Source: Alicyclobacillus sp. ALC3
Lineage (GTDB): Bacteria; Bacillota; Bacilli; Alicyclobacillales; Alicyclobacillaceae
DNA length: 64,000 bases
Reading direction: 5' to 3'
Assembly (NCBI RefSeq): GCF_028751195.1
Contig: NZ_CP066784.1
Location: 4,092,001 to 4,156,000, forward strand
This document shows positions 48,436-55,895 of the stretch, piece by piece. Below the pieces are notes generated by a model, which saw nothing but the letters and a program-made list of their open reading frames with translations, made no database searches and was not told the DNA's origin. The number at the start of each line of letters is the position of its first letter. Position 1 is the stretch's first letter. A program made the translations under genes and the position numbers.

Positions 48436-49203
48436 ATGGATATTGTCCAAGCGGTACAGAACCACTACCCGGACATGGTGCTTGGCGTCGGCTTTGTGGT
48501 CGGCAACGACGCATACGGCAACCAGGTCATCACATACTGGGACACCACCATGCATCCGTTGCCAAGCCAGACAGATCTCGCAGACTGGTGGACGGCGTAC
48601 CTGCAAACGACGCAGAACGGTGTCATTGGGGCAGCTGTCACGGCTGTGCTCGCCACGGGATTCACGTCCACAACTGCCGGCGGAAAGGTGTTTCCAATGG
48701 ATGTGTTTGCTGTCGCGATGCTCGCAGGCGAATATGCGTATCTGCAGGCGAACTCTACCGCGACTCCTAAGAGCCTGCGGGCGCTTGACGGTAGCGTGTG
48801 GTCCCCGACTCAAACTGAGTTCTTCTCATTCAGCGCGGAGCTACGGACATTCCTGGCGACCATCGAAGACAAGCAATGGGCGAAGGAAGCGCTGATTGCC
48901 ACGGTGTCAGACGCCGTCATTCCGACCGTCATCTGGGGCGCCCCAACAGTTCCGCAAGGGTTGACGGCTACACCAGGTGCGAGTGCCGGTACTGCATCGC
49001 TTGCGTGGACAGCGAACCCCGACACGGACCTCGCGTCCTACAACGTGTACCAGGATGGCACGAAGGTCGGGAATGTCGCGACGAACTCGGACAGCCTCAC
49101 AGGCCTCACGTCGGGCACGCAGTACACCTTCGCAGTGACCGCCGTGGACACTTCCGGTGGCGAGTCGGCGCAATCTACGGCAGTTGCAATCGTAGCTCCT
49201 TAA
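48436..49203 (+). CDS. Tail protein with C-terminal FN3 domain
   Basis: This is a 255-residue protein with ATG 48436, 5 bp after the tail fibre stop; a GGGGG run at 48420-48426 may serve as ribosome-binding site. The first 165 residues include PDMVLGVGFVVGNDAYGNQVI, LADWWTAYLQTTQ and FPMDVFAVAMLAGEYAYLQAN, a helical/beta domain of unknown family resembling those in phage tail accessory proteins. The end is a fibronectin type III domain (PQGLTATPGASAGTASLAW, YNVYQDGTKVG, LTGLTSGTQYTFAVTAVDTS). FN3 domains in tails bind carbohydrate surfaces non-specifically. Confidence 0.8.
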   Translation: MDIVQAVQNHYPDMVLGVGFVVGNDAYGNQVITYWDTTMHPLPSQTDLADWWTAYLQTTQNGVIGAAVTAVLATGFTSTTAGGKVFPMDVFAVAMLAGEYAYLQANSTATPKSLRALDGSVWSPTQTEFFSFSAELRTFLATIEDKQWAKEALIATVSDAVIPTVIWGAPTVPQGLTATPGASAGTASLAWTANPDTDLASYNVYQDGTKVGNVATNSDSLTGLTSGTQYTFAVTAVDTSGGESAQSTAVAIVAP

Positions 49204-49283
49204 GCGTCGCTACCAACCCAACCATGCTACACGATGGACTCGACAGAGGTCGGGTCCGTTTTTCATGTGAGGAGGTGGATTGG

Positions 49284-49814
49284 GTGTCAGAGTTTCTGTG
49301 CAAGCCGGGCGACTTAATCTTCTATTTCCACGCCGACAACGTGGGAGAAGCGCTCATCCAGGCGGGCGAAGAGTTGGAAGAACGCAGCAACGGTCCATGG
49401 CCGTGGCACATCGCGGTGGCGCTCGGGCCGTGGACGAAAGTTGAGGCAGACGGAAAGGAGACGGCGATTCACCCGATTGTGTACCACGACTGCGTTATCT
49501 GTCGACCGCCGTACCCTAACCGTCACGGGCTGAACAACGCGCTGGATTGGGCACGCAGGCAACGTGGTCGCCTTTACGGTTGGTTCGGCATCATCGACCA
49601 GGGGTTGCGGGACATCTCGGGCGGTCGTCTGCACCTGCCGCGATGGTTCGTGACGTGGACCGACAAGCTGATGCCGTACTGCTCGACGCTCGCACAGTCC
49701 ATCGCCTGGCGTGCTGGATGGCGTGCGGTAAAGGCATACCCGCCTCCGAGTCCGGCAGACATGTGGAAGGCAGCCAAGAAGTACGTCGTGCATGTCTGCC
49801 CGAAGGGAGCGTGA
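49284..49814 (+). CDS. Permuted NlpC/P60-like (YiiX-type) cysteine peptidase/amidase-like protein
   Basis: This is a 176-residue protein from GTG 49284 after GGAGGTGG. The pattern is KPGDLIFYFHADNVGEALIQ, PWPWHIAVALG (probable catalytic His), WARRQRGRLYGWFGIIDQGL and PYCSTLAQSIAWRAGW (probable catalytic Cys). In YiiX-type permuted papain-like proteins, His precedes Cys as here. It lies just before the lysis genes and may cleave peptidoglycan or, as a tail hub protein, local cell wall. Activity is inferred from the residues. Confidence 0.65.
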   Translation: MSEFLCKPGDLIFYFHADNVGEALIQAGEELEERSNGPWPWHIAVALGPWTKVEADGKETAIHPIVYHDCVICRPPYPNRHGLNNALDWARRQRGRLYGWFGIIDQGLRDISGGRLHLPRWFVTWTDKLMPYCSTLAQSIAWRAGWRAVKAYPPPSPADMWKAAKKYVVHVCPKGA

Positions 49815-49818
49815 CAGA

Positions 49819-50247
49819 GTGGCGGGAGACACGTTCCTGCAAGAGGACATCAACATAGCGCACGAGGTGGGGCGCCTGCGCGGAGACGTGGACGGTCTGC
49901 TCGGTTGGAAGACGGTGTTTGAGGATCGCATAGACGAATCTATTCAAAAGCTGCACGGGCGAGTGGATGCAGTGGATGCGAATGTAGACCGAAAGTTTGA
50001 CGACATGCACGACTACATCAACGAGCGCATGGACGGTCTGCATGAGAAGTTCGACAAGGTAATTGAGTCCAACGAGCAGGCCAAAGTCGCGGCGTTGGAG
50101 CGAGCGCAACAGGACGCAGCTGCGGCTCAGGCCGAGGCCGAAAGTCGGCTACCTAGATGGAGCAAGTGGTTCATCGGCATTCTAATCACTTGTGTTTTAA
50201 CGACAGCGGGGTGGGTGGTCGATGCAGCGATTCACGCTCATCTCTAA
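49819..50247 (+). CDS. XhlA-like coiled-coil protein with C-terminal membrane helix
   Basis: This is a 142-residue protein from GTG 49819. It opens MAGDTFLQEDINIAHEVGRL, then a long coiled coil (DRIDESIQKLHGRVDAVDAN, LHEKFDKVIESNEQAKVAAL) and ends in a single membrane helix (FIGILITCVLTTAGWVVDAA). This is the plan of hemolysin XhlA-type lysis accessory proteins. Its 3' end overlaps the next ATG. It would cooperate with holin in host lysis. Confidence 0.75.
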   Translation: MAGDTFLQEDINIAHEVGRLRGDVDGLLGWKTVFEDRIDESIQKLHGRVDAVDANVDRKFDDMHDYINERMDGLHEKFDKVIESNEQAKVAALERAQQDAAAAQAEAESRLPRWSKWFIGILITCVLTTAGWVVDAAIHAHL

Positions 50248-50698
50248 ACGCGTTCTCTATCCGTTCTATTGGCCGTTTATCGAGACGGAGTGGGACCGGC
50301 AGATAATCTTCACCTTCACGAAGTGGTTCGGTGGCGTGCCGGGTTTCAAGCAGCAGGTCTTGCTCATCCTTGGGTGGGCGACGGTCGACCTGGCGTTCCC
50401 GAAGTTCGACCCTCACATGCTGGCACTTATGGCCTTCCTAACTATCTACTCGGGCGGCACGCAACCGGGACTTGCCATTGGGAACGAGCAGTCCATGGGA
50501 ATGTTGGTTCAGTTGCTGAAGAACAACACGGACCAACTCAAGGCGATGTGGAGCGTCATCAAAGAGCTGCAGCGGATGCGCGTAGAGGACAGGCAGCTGT
50601 TGAACCGCATTCTCGAGGCGCTGGTAGACGATAACCGTGAAGCCGCCGTGAATGCGGCAAGAGCGGCCATGAAACGAGGTGAAGACATTGGCAGTTGA
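50222..50698 (+). CDS. Membrane protein of the lysis module (158 aa)
   Basis: ATG 50222 lies inside the previous gene's end. The N-terminal part (MQRFTLISKRVLYPFYWPFI) precedes two hydrophobic stretches (QQVLLILGWATVDLAF, MLALMAFLTIYSGGTQPG), then a helical charged C-terminal half with LKAMWSVIKELQRMRVEDRQ and MKRGEDIGS. It could be a second holin-type or anchoring protein, but no family is recognised. Overlaps with both neighbours imply one transcript and coupled translation. Confidence 0.7.
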   Translation: MQRFTLISKRVLYPFYWPFIETEWDRQIIFTFTKWFGGVPGFKQQVLLILGWATVDLAFPKFDPHMLALMAFLTIYSGGTQPGLAIGNEQSMGMLVQLLKNNTDQLKAMWSVIKELQRMRVEDRQLLNRILEALVDDNREAAVNAARAAMKRGEDIGS

Positions 50699-51185
50699 GG
50701 CTGGCATTAAAGTCACAACGTTCTTTAGTCCAGACGACGACACCCAGAACGTGTTTCTGTCATTCATCCAGGGCGCAAAATCGCATCTGCGAATTGCCAT
50801 CTACGGCATGCATCTACCACCTCTGATCGCGGATTTGATAAGCCTGCATGACAAAGGCGTAGATGTGGCTCTCGTCATCGACCATACGCAGGCTCGCGGA
50901 ACATACGAGCGTCCGGAAGTAGAGCAACTGCTGACGGCTGGCATACCGCTCCTGGAGGGAACGTCCGAGAAGCATCACATCATGCACCACAAGTTCGCGG
51001 TGCGTGATAAGACTGACGTGCTCAGCGGCAGTTGGAACTTCAGCGAGTCAGCCAGTCTCGAGTCCAACTATTTTGATGTCATAGAGTCACCGCAGCGCGC
51101 GGCCATGTTTTTGTCCAAGTGGCAGGAGATGTGGGACTGGATCCAGACGCACGAAGAGAACGAACAGGAGGCGCTGGTCAAATGA
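50688..51185 (+). CDS. Phospholipase D-superfamily protein (single HKD motif)
   Basis: This is a 165-residue protein from TTG 50688 (CGAGGTG, 6-nt spacing). It resembles Nuc-type PLD enzymes: FFSPDDDTQNVFLSFIQGAK, IAIYGMHLPPLIADLISLH, VDVALVIDHTQARGTYER and the catalytic HHKFAVRDKTDVLSGSWNFSES (HxK, Asp six residues later). A dimer would supply the second HKD. It has no signal peptide. In the lysis region it may hydrolyse membrane phospholipid or nucleic acid on host lysis. Function inferred. Confidence 0.85.
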   Translation: MAVEAGIKVTTFFSPDDDTQNVFLSFIQGAKSHLRIAIYGMHLPPLIADLISLHDKGVDVALVIDHTQARGTYERPEVEQLLTAGIPLLEGTSEKHHIMHHKFAVRDKTDVLSGSWNFSESASLESNYFDVIESPQRAAMFLSKWQEMWDWIQTHEENEQEALVK

Positions 51186-51265
51186 TTGACGCAGTCATGG
51201 CGTTCTATCTCTTGGCGCAGATGGAGGGAGGGAAAGACATTGCAACGCATCGCACAAGCTGTTGA
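51182..51265 (+). CDS. Tiny coupled ORF (27 aa) between PLD and endolysin genes
   Basis: ATG 51182 overlaps the PLD stop (ATGA). The product is MIDAVMAFYLLAQMEGGKDI followed by ATHRTSC, a short hydrophobic-then-polar peptide. The endolysin RBS lies inside it. It may serve only to couple translation. No independent support, so low confidence. Confidence 0.3.
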   Translation: MIDAVMAFYLLAQMEGGKDIATHRTSC

Positions 51266-52103
51266 CCGCTATACGCCGTTTTGGGCAGCTGACTGTAAAG
51301 CACTCAAAGCCGCAGGGTATGAGGCCGTTGTCTATCTGGGCGCAAAGACGCATGGGTGGACAAAAGCGGTGACGCCCGAAGAACTCCAGGTGTATCTCCA
51401 TGCAGACCTGCGCGTCATCTTTAACTGGGAAGGCCTGAGCAACTATCGCGGCTACTTTTCTGCAGCACAAGGCAGGCAGGATGCGCTCGACACGCTGACT
51501 GAGTTGGAGTGGCTCGGCGTACATCCGGACCCGTCGATCGCGGTCTATTATTCCGTCGACTACGACGCATGCAAGACAGCGGACTTCCTTGTGGTCGACG
51601 AGTACTTCCAAGCCATCAAGGAGGTACTCAACGGCAAGTTTGCGGTGGGGGTCTATGGCGGCATCAGCATCGTCAACTACCTCATGCTGTCACCTGACGC
51701 GAAGGGGCGACCGGACCATGTCTGGCAGACGCTCGCGTGGTCGAATGGGGTAATCAGTCCACACGCGGCGATGTACCAGTCCGCGGTCGATACCTGGGTG
51801 GCGCATCTGCAGGTCGACCTCGACGAGATTTACAGTGACCCGGGTTGGTACCCGAGCACGGGAGGTGAGGATATGCAAACAACCAAAGTGAAGGTCAACG
51901 GCGCGGAATTCCCAGCGGTCGTGTATGACGGGAGCACCTACATTCTGTGGACTGAGGACAGACAGATCCCTGGCTTTCAGATGAAGAACGTAAACGGCGA
52001 GTGGAACTTCTCGTTTGACAAGACGGTACCCACCACGCCCAGCACCATCACGTCTGCTGATATTCACCTCGCGGACGGTTCTACCACAACTCTTAAACCT
52101 TAA
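51240..52103 (+). CDS. Endolysin with DUF1906-type glycoside hydrolase-like domain
   Basis: This is a 287-residue protein from TTG 51240 behind GAGGGAGGG. Residues 1-200 form a TIM-barrel-like glycosidase (AVDRYTPFWAADCKALKAAG, GAKTHGWTKAVTPEEL, DLRVIFNWEGLS, HPDPSIAVYYSVDYDACKTA, KFAVGVYGGISIVNYL), in the DUF1906/Rv2525c-like group of cell-wall hydrolases. The remainder (VKVNGAEFPAVVYDGSTYIL) resembles the copper amine oxidase N-terminal-like domain found in wall proteins of Gram-positives. It would degrade peptidoglycan when the holin opens the membrane. Confidence 0.85.
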   Translation: MQRIAQAVDRYTPFWAADCKALKAAGYEAVVYLGAKTHGWTKAVTPEELQVYLHADLRVIFNWEGLSNYRGYFSAAQGRQDALDTLTELEWLGVHPDPSIAVYYSVDYDACKTADFLVVDEYFQAIKEVLNGKFAVGVYGGISIVNYLMLSPDAKGRPDHVWQTLAWSNGVISPHAAMYQSAVDTWVAHLQVDLDEIYSDPGWYPSTGGEDMQTTKVKVNGAEFPAVVYDGSTYILWTEDRQIPGFQMKNVNGEWNFSFDKTVPTTPSTITSADIHLADGSTTTLKP

Positions 52104-52117
52104 AGGAGGCAATCCCT

Positions 52118-52648
52118 ATGCAGTGGACAGGCACGGATTGGACGGTAGTTGCTTCAGTTGGCGCAGCTCTGGTAGCGAAGGTGGCGGCAGATTGGAAGTG
52201 GCTCAGAAAGAAGAAACCGAAGCTGGCGCAGGATGCAGCTACGCTCGTCGCAGACAAGGTGCCGAATGGCATTGGCGTTGCGCTCGATGACGCTGGCAAA
52301 CTGGTGCGCGGCCTCATGGAGTCGCCGTGGTTCGCGAGCGAGGCAGCTACAGGGAAGGTGGAGTTGCATCATATCACGGACCGACTGCTTCAAAGCACGC
52401 TTGCGCAGGAGATTGCGAAGGTACTTGCGGCATCTGGTAAGTCTTGGGCTGACATGAGTGAGACAGAAAAGGGCGCACTAATTACCACGGTCCAAGCGGG
52501 ACTGCATAAGGTCGGTATCACCGTCACCAGCCCACAAGTTACGGCAGTCGTGCAAGTCGTGGAAGATGGGATCGCGGCCGTGCAACCAGTGATGGCAAGC
52601 GCGGCGAAACTAGCTGCAACCATCACACAACCAGTGGCGGCACCCTGA
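52118..52648 (+). CDS. LLH-type phage holin
   Basis: This is a 176-residue protein with AAAGGAGGC before ATG 52118. One N-terminal membrane segment (TVVASVGAALVAKVAADWKW), a charged KKKPKLAQDAATLVADKVPN stretch and long helical segments with Ala/Val (VQVVEDGIAAVQPVMASAAK) follow. The plan resembles holins of the LLH family. It ends the phage transcript and lies right at the right prophage end. Holin function is likely from position. Confidence 0.75.
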   Translation: MQWTGTDWTVVASVGAALVAKVAADWKWLRKKKPKLAQDAATLVADKVPNGIGVALDDAGKLVRGLMESPWFASEAATGKVELHHITDRLLQSTLAQEIAKVLAASGKSWADMSETEKGALITTVQAGLHKVGITVTSPQVTAVVQVVEDGIAAVQPVMASAAKLAATITQPVAAP

Positions 52649-52754
52649 GCATTCAACGACGGCGTTTCCGGTACTCCTAGTATGGGGACGACAACACATC
52701 ACCGGACCCATCATATTTAGACGTCCACTATGTCTTGATCAATGTGGAAAACGT

Positions 52755-52792
52755 CGCAAAACCCGCAGACGACTCCGGCTGCGGGTTTTGCG
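52755..52792. terminator. Bidirectional terminator between prophage and GGDEF-EAL gene
   Basis: CGCAAAACCCGCAG (52755-52768) and CTGCGGGTTTTGCG (52779-52792) form a perfect 14-bp stem with a 10-nt loop. Read leftward, the stem's T tract ends the GGDEF-EAL gene. Read rightward it may close the phage lysis transcript. It lies just outside the likely right attachment site. Confidence 0.85.
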
Positions 52793-52805
52793 TCATGAGG
52801 TAATA

Positions 52806-54341
52806 TCACAAATAGTCGATCGCGACTTTGTTCGCTGTGATAGGGCGACTAAATAGGTATCCTTGGTACTGGTCACAGCGCTCTTCGCTGACGACAGCGA
52901 GTTGCTGCTGGTGTTCAACACCCTCGGCAAGCACAGTGAGAGAAAATGAGTGGGCAAGGTGCACGAGGGCAGAAAAGAGCGAGCGGTCCGCAACACTGCT
53001 GTGAATGTCCCTTACAAATGTCCGGTCAATTTTTACAGTGTCAATCGGAAGTTGCCGCAAAACCCCTAGAGAATTGTATCCGTTTCCGAAATCATCTAGC
53101 ATCACGCAAATTCCGCGTTGCCTTAGTTGCGTCAGTTTATCTCGAACTTCTCTTTCGTTCTTCATTAACGACGTTTCAGTGACCTCAATACAAATCAAAG
53201 ATGTGTCGATGTTGTAGTCGGCAATTACCGACAGGAACGTCTCTACGAAGTCCGGTTGCGCTAGTTCTATTTGAGACACATTCACGCCAATCGGCAGGAT
53301 AGTTTTGTTTGTTCTCTTCCACTCATTCAATTGGATACAGACAGTCTGAAGTACAAGTGCCCCTATCTTGACAATCAGTCCACTATCCTCGGCAATCGGT
53401 ATGAATTCTGACGGTGGGATCACGCCGAGAGTTGGGTGTTGCCATCGAATGAGCGCTTCCAGGGAATCCACCCGGTTGGTTTCAACGTTTACCTGAGGCT
53501 GAAATTCTAGGAATAGCTGGTCCTGTTCGTACACAGCTCGTCGCAAGTCATTTTGCAGCCGGAAAGTCGAGTAAAGCTTCTCCTGTAAGGCCTCCATGTG
53601 AATGTGCCATCGATTCTTCCCGTCTCGCTTCGCCTCATACATCGCGAGGTCAGCACTCCTCATCACAGACGACACCGTTTCTCCACTCACAGGGCACAGC
53701 GCAATGCCGATGCTGGCAGTCAAATAGAATTCATATCCGTTCCATGTAATCTTCTCCTGAAGTCGCTCGAGTAGTAGGTCAGCTGCTTGGACAGCTTCTT
53801 CGGTTGAAGAAACCGGGATCATAACTAAAAACTCATCTCCACCAAGCCGTGCAGCGACTTCTCCCATACCGAGAAGATGGCAGATGCGTCCGGCAGCAAT
53901 TTTCAAAACCTCATCGCCAACATCGTGTCCGAGTGAGTCATTGACTTCCTTGAACCTGTCCAGGTCTATCAGGAGAACTGCCATTGAGTCGCCCGAGCGA
54001 ATGCTATCGGACAAAAGTTCTTTCATCTTGATGTATGCTAGTCGGCGGTTAGGCAGCCCGGTCAACTCGTCATGGTGGGCCATTTTCCACATGTCTTGGT
54101 GTAGCCGTGATTGCTTATGAAACTGTCTAGATACGTACCAATACAATAATGGTGTGGTGACCGCCAGAAGCCATGCAGAATGTACTACGTGTTCAAGAGC
54201 CCTGCGGGAATGCCACGCGGTACCAAATATATAGTTACCTAACCACTCGTAGACGACTACCTCGAAAACTATTTCTATCAATAGGAGACCCGCAAACATC
54301 TTAAATTGCCCTATGAAGTCGTTCGTCCATGACCTGGTCAC
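52806..54341 (-). CDS. Membrane-anchored diguanylate cyclase/phosphodiesterase (GGDEF-EAL)
   Basis: This is about 511 residues. GTG 54341 is chosen because GAGAGGAG lies 8-9 nt upstream, and the TTG 6 codons earlier would sit inside the RBS. Two membrane helices (FAGLLLIEIVFEVVVYEWLG, HSAWLLAVTTPLLYWYVS) precede the GGDEF domain (HDELTGLPNRR, RLGGDEFLVM) and the EAL domain (SLEALIRWQHP, GVNVSQIELA, EVTETSLM, MLDDFGNGYNSL, KIDRTFV, LAEGVEH). Key residues of both domains are intact, so it may make and degrade cyclic di-GMP. No N-terminal ligand domain. Transcribed toward the prophage. Confidence 0.95.
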   Translation of the reverse strand: MTRSWTNDFIGQFKMFAGLLLIEIVFEVVVYEWLGNYIFGTAWHSRRALEHVVHSAWLLAVTTPLLYWYVSRQFHKQSRLHQDMWKMAHHDELTGLPNRRLAYIKMKELLSDSIRSGDSMAVLLIDLDRFKEVNDSLGHDVGDEVLKIAAGRICHLLGMGEVAARLGGDEFLVMIPVSSTEEAVQAADLLLERLQEKITWNGYEFYLTASIGIALCPVSGETVSSVMRSADLAMYEAKRDGKNRWHIHMEALQEKLYSTFRLQNDLRRAVYEQDQLFLEFQPQVNVETNRVDSLEALIRWQHPTLGVIPPSEFIPIAEDSGLIVKIGALVLQTVCIQLNEWKRTNKTILPIGVNVSQIELAQPDFVETFLSVIADYNIDTSLICIEVTETSLMKNEREVRDKLTQLRQRGICVMLDDFGNGYNSLGVLRQLPIDTVKIDRTFVRDIHSSVADRSLFSALVHLAHSFSLTVLAEGVEHQQQLAVVSEERCDQYQGYLFSRPITANKVAIDYL

Positions 54342-54787
54342 AACGTGCTCTCCTCTCAATTCGACAACGATTGACAGAAGTCTAGCACAGTCGCGGTCGG
54401 TGCATTCGATTGCGGACGAGGGTAATGGGATAAAATTTTCACCCTAGTCAAGGAATAGGAAACAATTATAAGCTGAGCGCATTTAATGCCATGGGACTTT
54501 TTCCAACAGTGGATTCTGATGGGTACATGAGCTCTATTCCATCTGAGTCGCGATTTCAAGGTCTGTGTTCTTTGTTCTTCCACATCACATTTCGTTAGAC
54601 TCTCGTCATGAGTACATCATGCAGTGCCAGAATCCTAATATTAGTGATCGCTGGGCTGCCAGCATACTCACCCATGTAGCAGTCGTCCGCACTCCCACGA
54701 ACTTTTGGTTTAGTTCAATGGACAGATAGAGATGATGTAGAATATGCTTTGGAAGCGTTGAATGGGTGGTAGGGGTGACAGGGGTTC
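54342..54787. other. Non-coding stretch, nothing recognised
   Basis: About 445 bases lie upstream of the GGDEF-EAL gene. Small frames here lack ribosome-binding sites or protein-like composition. The region must hold the GGDEF-EAL promoter but no convincing hexamer pair was found. Confidence 0.4.
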
Positions 54788-54982
54788 GTGGATGACTATA
54801 GATACATAGCTGGGAGCAGTCCGACGTTCTTTTGTGTGGCTGGGCACATTTGTCCTAGAAGTGAAGCGTGCAAAATATTTTCGACCGTTTATCATGTTGC
54901 GAGCGACGCAATCATTCCCTATGGAGTTTGTAAGATCCATGAAGACGACTCGAGACAATCGATGAACGACAGCTCAGTTTAG
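54788..54982 (+). CDS. Small Cys-containing protein (64 aa), possible third family member
   Basis: GTG 54788 follows GGGGTTC, a weak RBS. The product begins MDDYRYIAGSSPTFFCVAGH, has Cys at FFC, HIC, EAC and a final VC in IIPYGVCKIHEDD. The (I/V).YP.G.C ending and Cys spacing loosely follow the small proteins at 10189-10395 and 55079-55309. It may be a divergent or decaying member. Evidence is modest. Confidence 0.35.
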   Translation: MDDYRYIAGSSPTFFCVAGHICPRSEACKIFSTVYHVASDAIIPYGVCKIHEDDSRQSMNDSSV

Positions 54983-55078
54983 GACAAAAGTCCTATAGAC
55001 ACTCTAGCCGTGCCGTATCATTATGTTTCTATAGATAAATATTCCAGTTTCAAAATACTATCGGGGTAGGGGTATGTG

Positions 55079-55309
55079 ATGGCAACAGACCAAGTCTGGT
55101 GCTTGTTTCGTTCTATGCTTGTGCAAGCATCTGAGTGTAAGTGGCACTTCACAACAGGGTATCGCAGAGTCGGGGACGTGGATTACCCTCTTGGGATGTG
55201 CAATTCAATCCGCGAATGCCCTTATATTGAGTTGAGTTCAAAGTGTCCCGAACGCAGAATGAACCCCGCAGGAGTTTCTCCCAATAGTCGAAAGCCAACT
55301 GTCGATTGA
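55079..55309 (+). CDS. Small Cys-containing protein (76 aa), family of the gene next to queE
   Basis: ATG 55079 (or GTG 55076) follows GGGGTAGGGGT. The product has QVWCLF near the start, a block ECKWHFTTGYRRVGDVDYPLG(MC), then RECPYIELSSKCPERRMNP. TGYRR..DVDYPLGMC matches TGFRQ..SGVRYPLGIC of the small protein at 10189-10395, nearly 45 kb away and outside the prophage on the other side. Five Cys suggest metal binding or disulfides. Function is unknown. Confidence 0.6.
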   Translation: MATDQVWCLFRSMLVQASECKWHFTTGYRRVGDVDYPLGMCNSIRECPYIELSSKCPERRMNPAGVSPNSRKPTVD

Positions 55310-55408
55310 AGTCGTCCGGTATCCCCAGCACCAGGATCGAAAGCTAGTCGAAATGAAAAGTCTCCGGTTTGAATACTGTCAATGCGACGACGTCGTGGGA
55401 TGCGTGGT

Positions 55409-55732
55409 CTATTCAATGAAGCAAGCGAATGCCAGCCACCACCACCACCAGCCGCCGTACCAACCGCCGTAGCCAGGGGCGCCGCGTCCGTAACCGCGCC
55501 CGTAGCCTCCGTAGCCGGACCAAGCTGCGAGTGCGATGTCGAGTTTACTGGTGTCGTCTGTTTCACCTGCCGTGGAGTGGCTCGTGAGCCCGACCGGAGC
55601 ATACTGGCGCGGCATACGCACAAGCACCGCTCGCTGATTGACAGACTCAACGATTCCGCGGTGTACGCCCCATCGAGTTTGAAATCGGACCCACTGTCCC
55701 ATGGCCTGTGAACAATCATCTCGGGAACACAT
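55409..55732 (-). CDS. Gly/Tyr/Trp-rich C-terminal small protein (about 107 aa)
   Basis: ATG 55732 has AAGGGAGGG 9 nt upstream. A later Met (codon 11) also fits. The first half folds (MGQWVRFQTRWGVHRGIVES, VNQRAVLVRMPRQYAPV), resembling a small SH3-like barrel. The second half is a Gly/Tyr repeat ending in five Trp residues (GYGGYGRGYGRG, GGWWWWWLAFACF). Such sequences occur in small surface or spore proteins of Bacillota. Function is unknown. The Trp run should insert into membrane interfaces. Confidence 0.7.
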   Translation of the reverse strand: MCSRDDCSQAMGQWVRFQTRWGVHRGIVESVNQRAVLVRMPRQYAPVGLTSHSTAGETDDTSKLDIALAAWSGYGGYGRGYGRGAPGYGGWYGGWWWWWLAFACFIE

Positions 55733-55895
55733 TCACCGTCGCCCTCCCTTCAAGTTGACTTGTTTCAGGGTATTCGGCGAGACGAGCGACAGTGGCGGTA
55801 TTTGGCCATACCTACGCATCCAATCAGCAGAACTACCGACACGAACCCATACACTGCATGGCTGGAGTGTGTATGTGACTGCAAGGAGTGGTCGG

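Larger units (their letters stand above)
12000..52700. mobile_element. Complete-looking temperate prophage: serine integrase, Mu-like head, siphovirus tail
   Basis: All modules of a temperate tailed phage lie between a serine integrase (stop at 12017) and an LLH-type holin (stop at 52648): lysogeny control, recombination/replication, packaging, head, tail and lysis. Orientation flips only at the divergent control region near 17100-17190 and at a few cargo or minor genes (17335-17619, 26062-26928). The head genes resemble phage Mu in type and order (DUF935 portal, MuF, protease/scaffold, gp36-like, virion morphogenesis), yet no DDE transposase is present, so the phage is a mosaic using site-specific integration. 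Attachment sites should lie at about 11920-12016 and 52649-52754. I could not identify a shared core by eye, so the ends are approximate. Confidence 0.9.
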
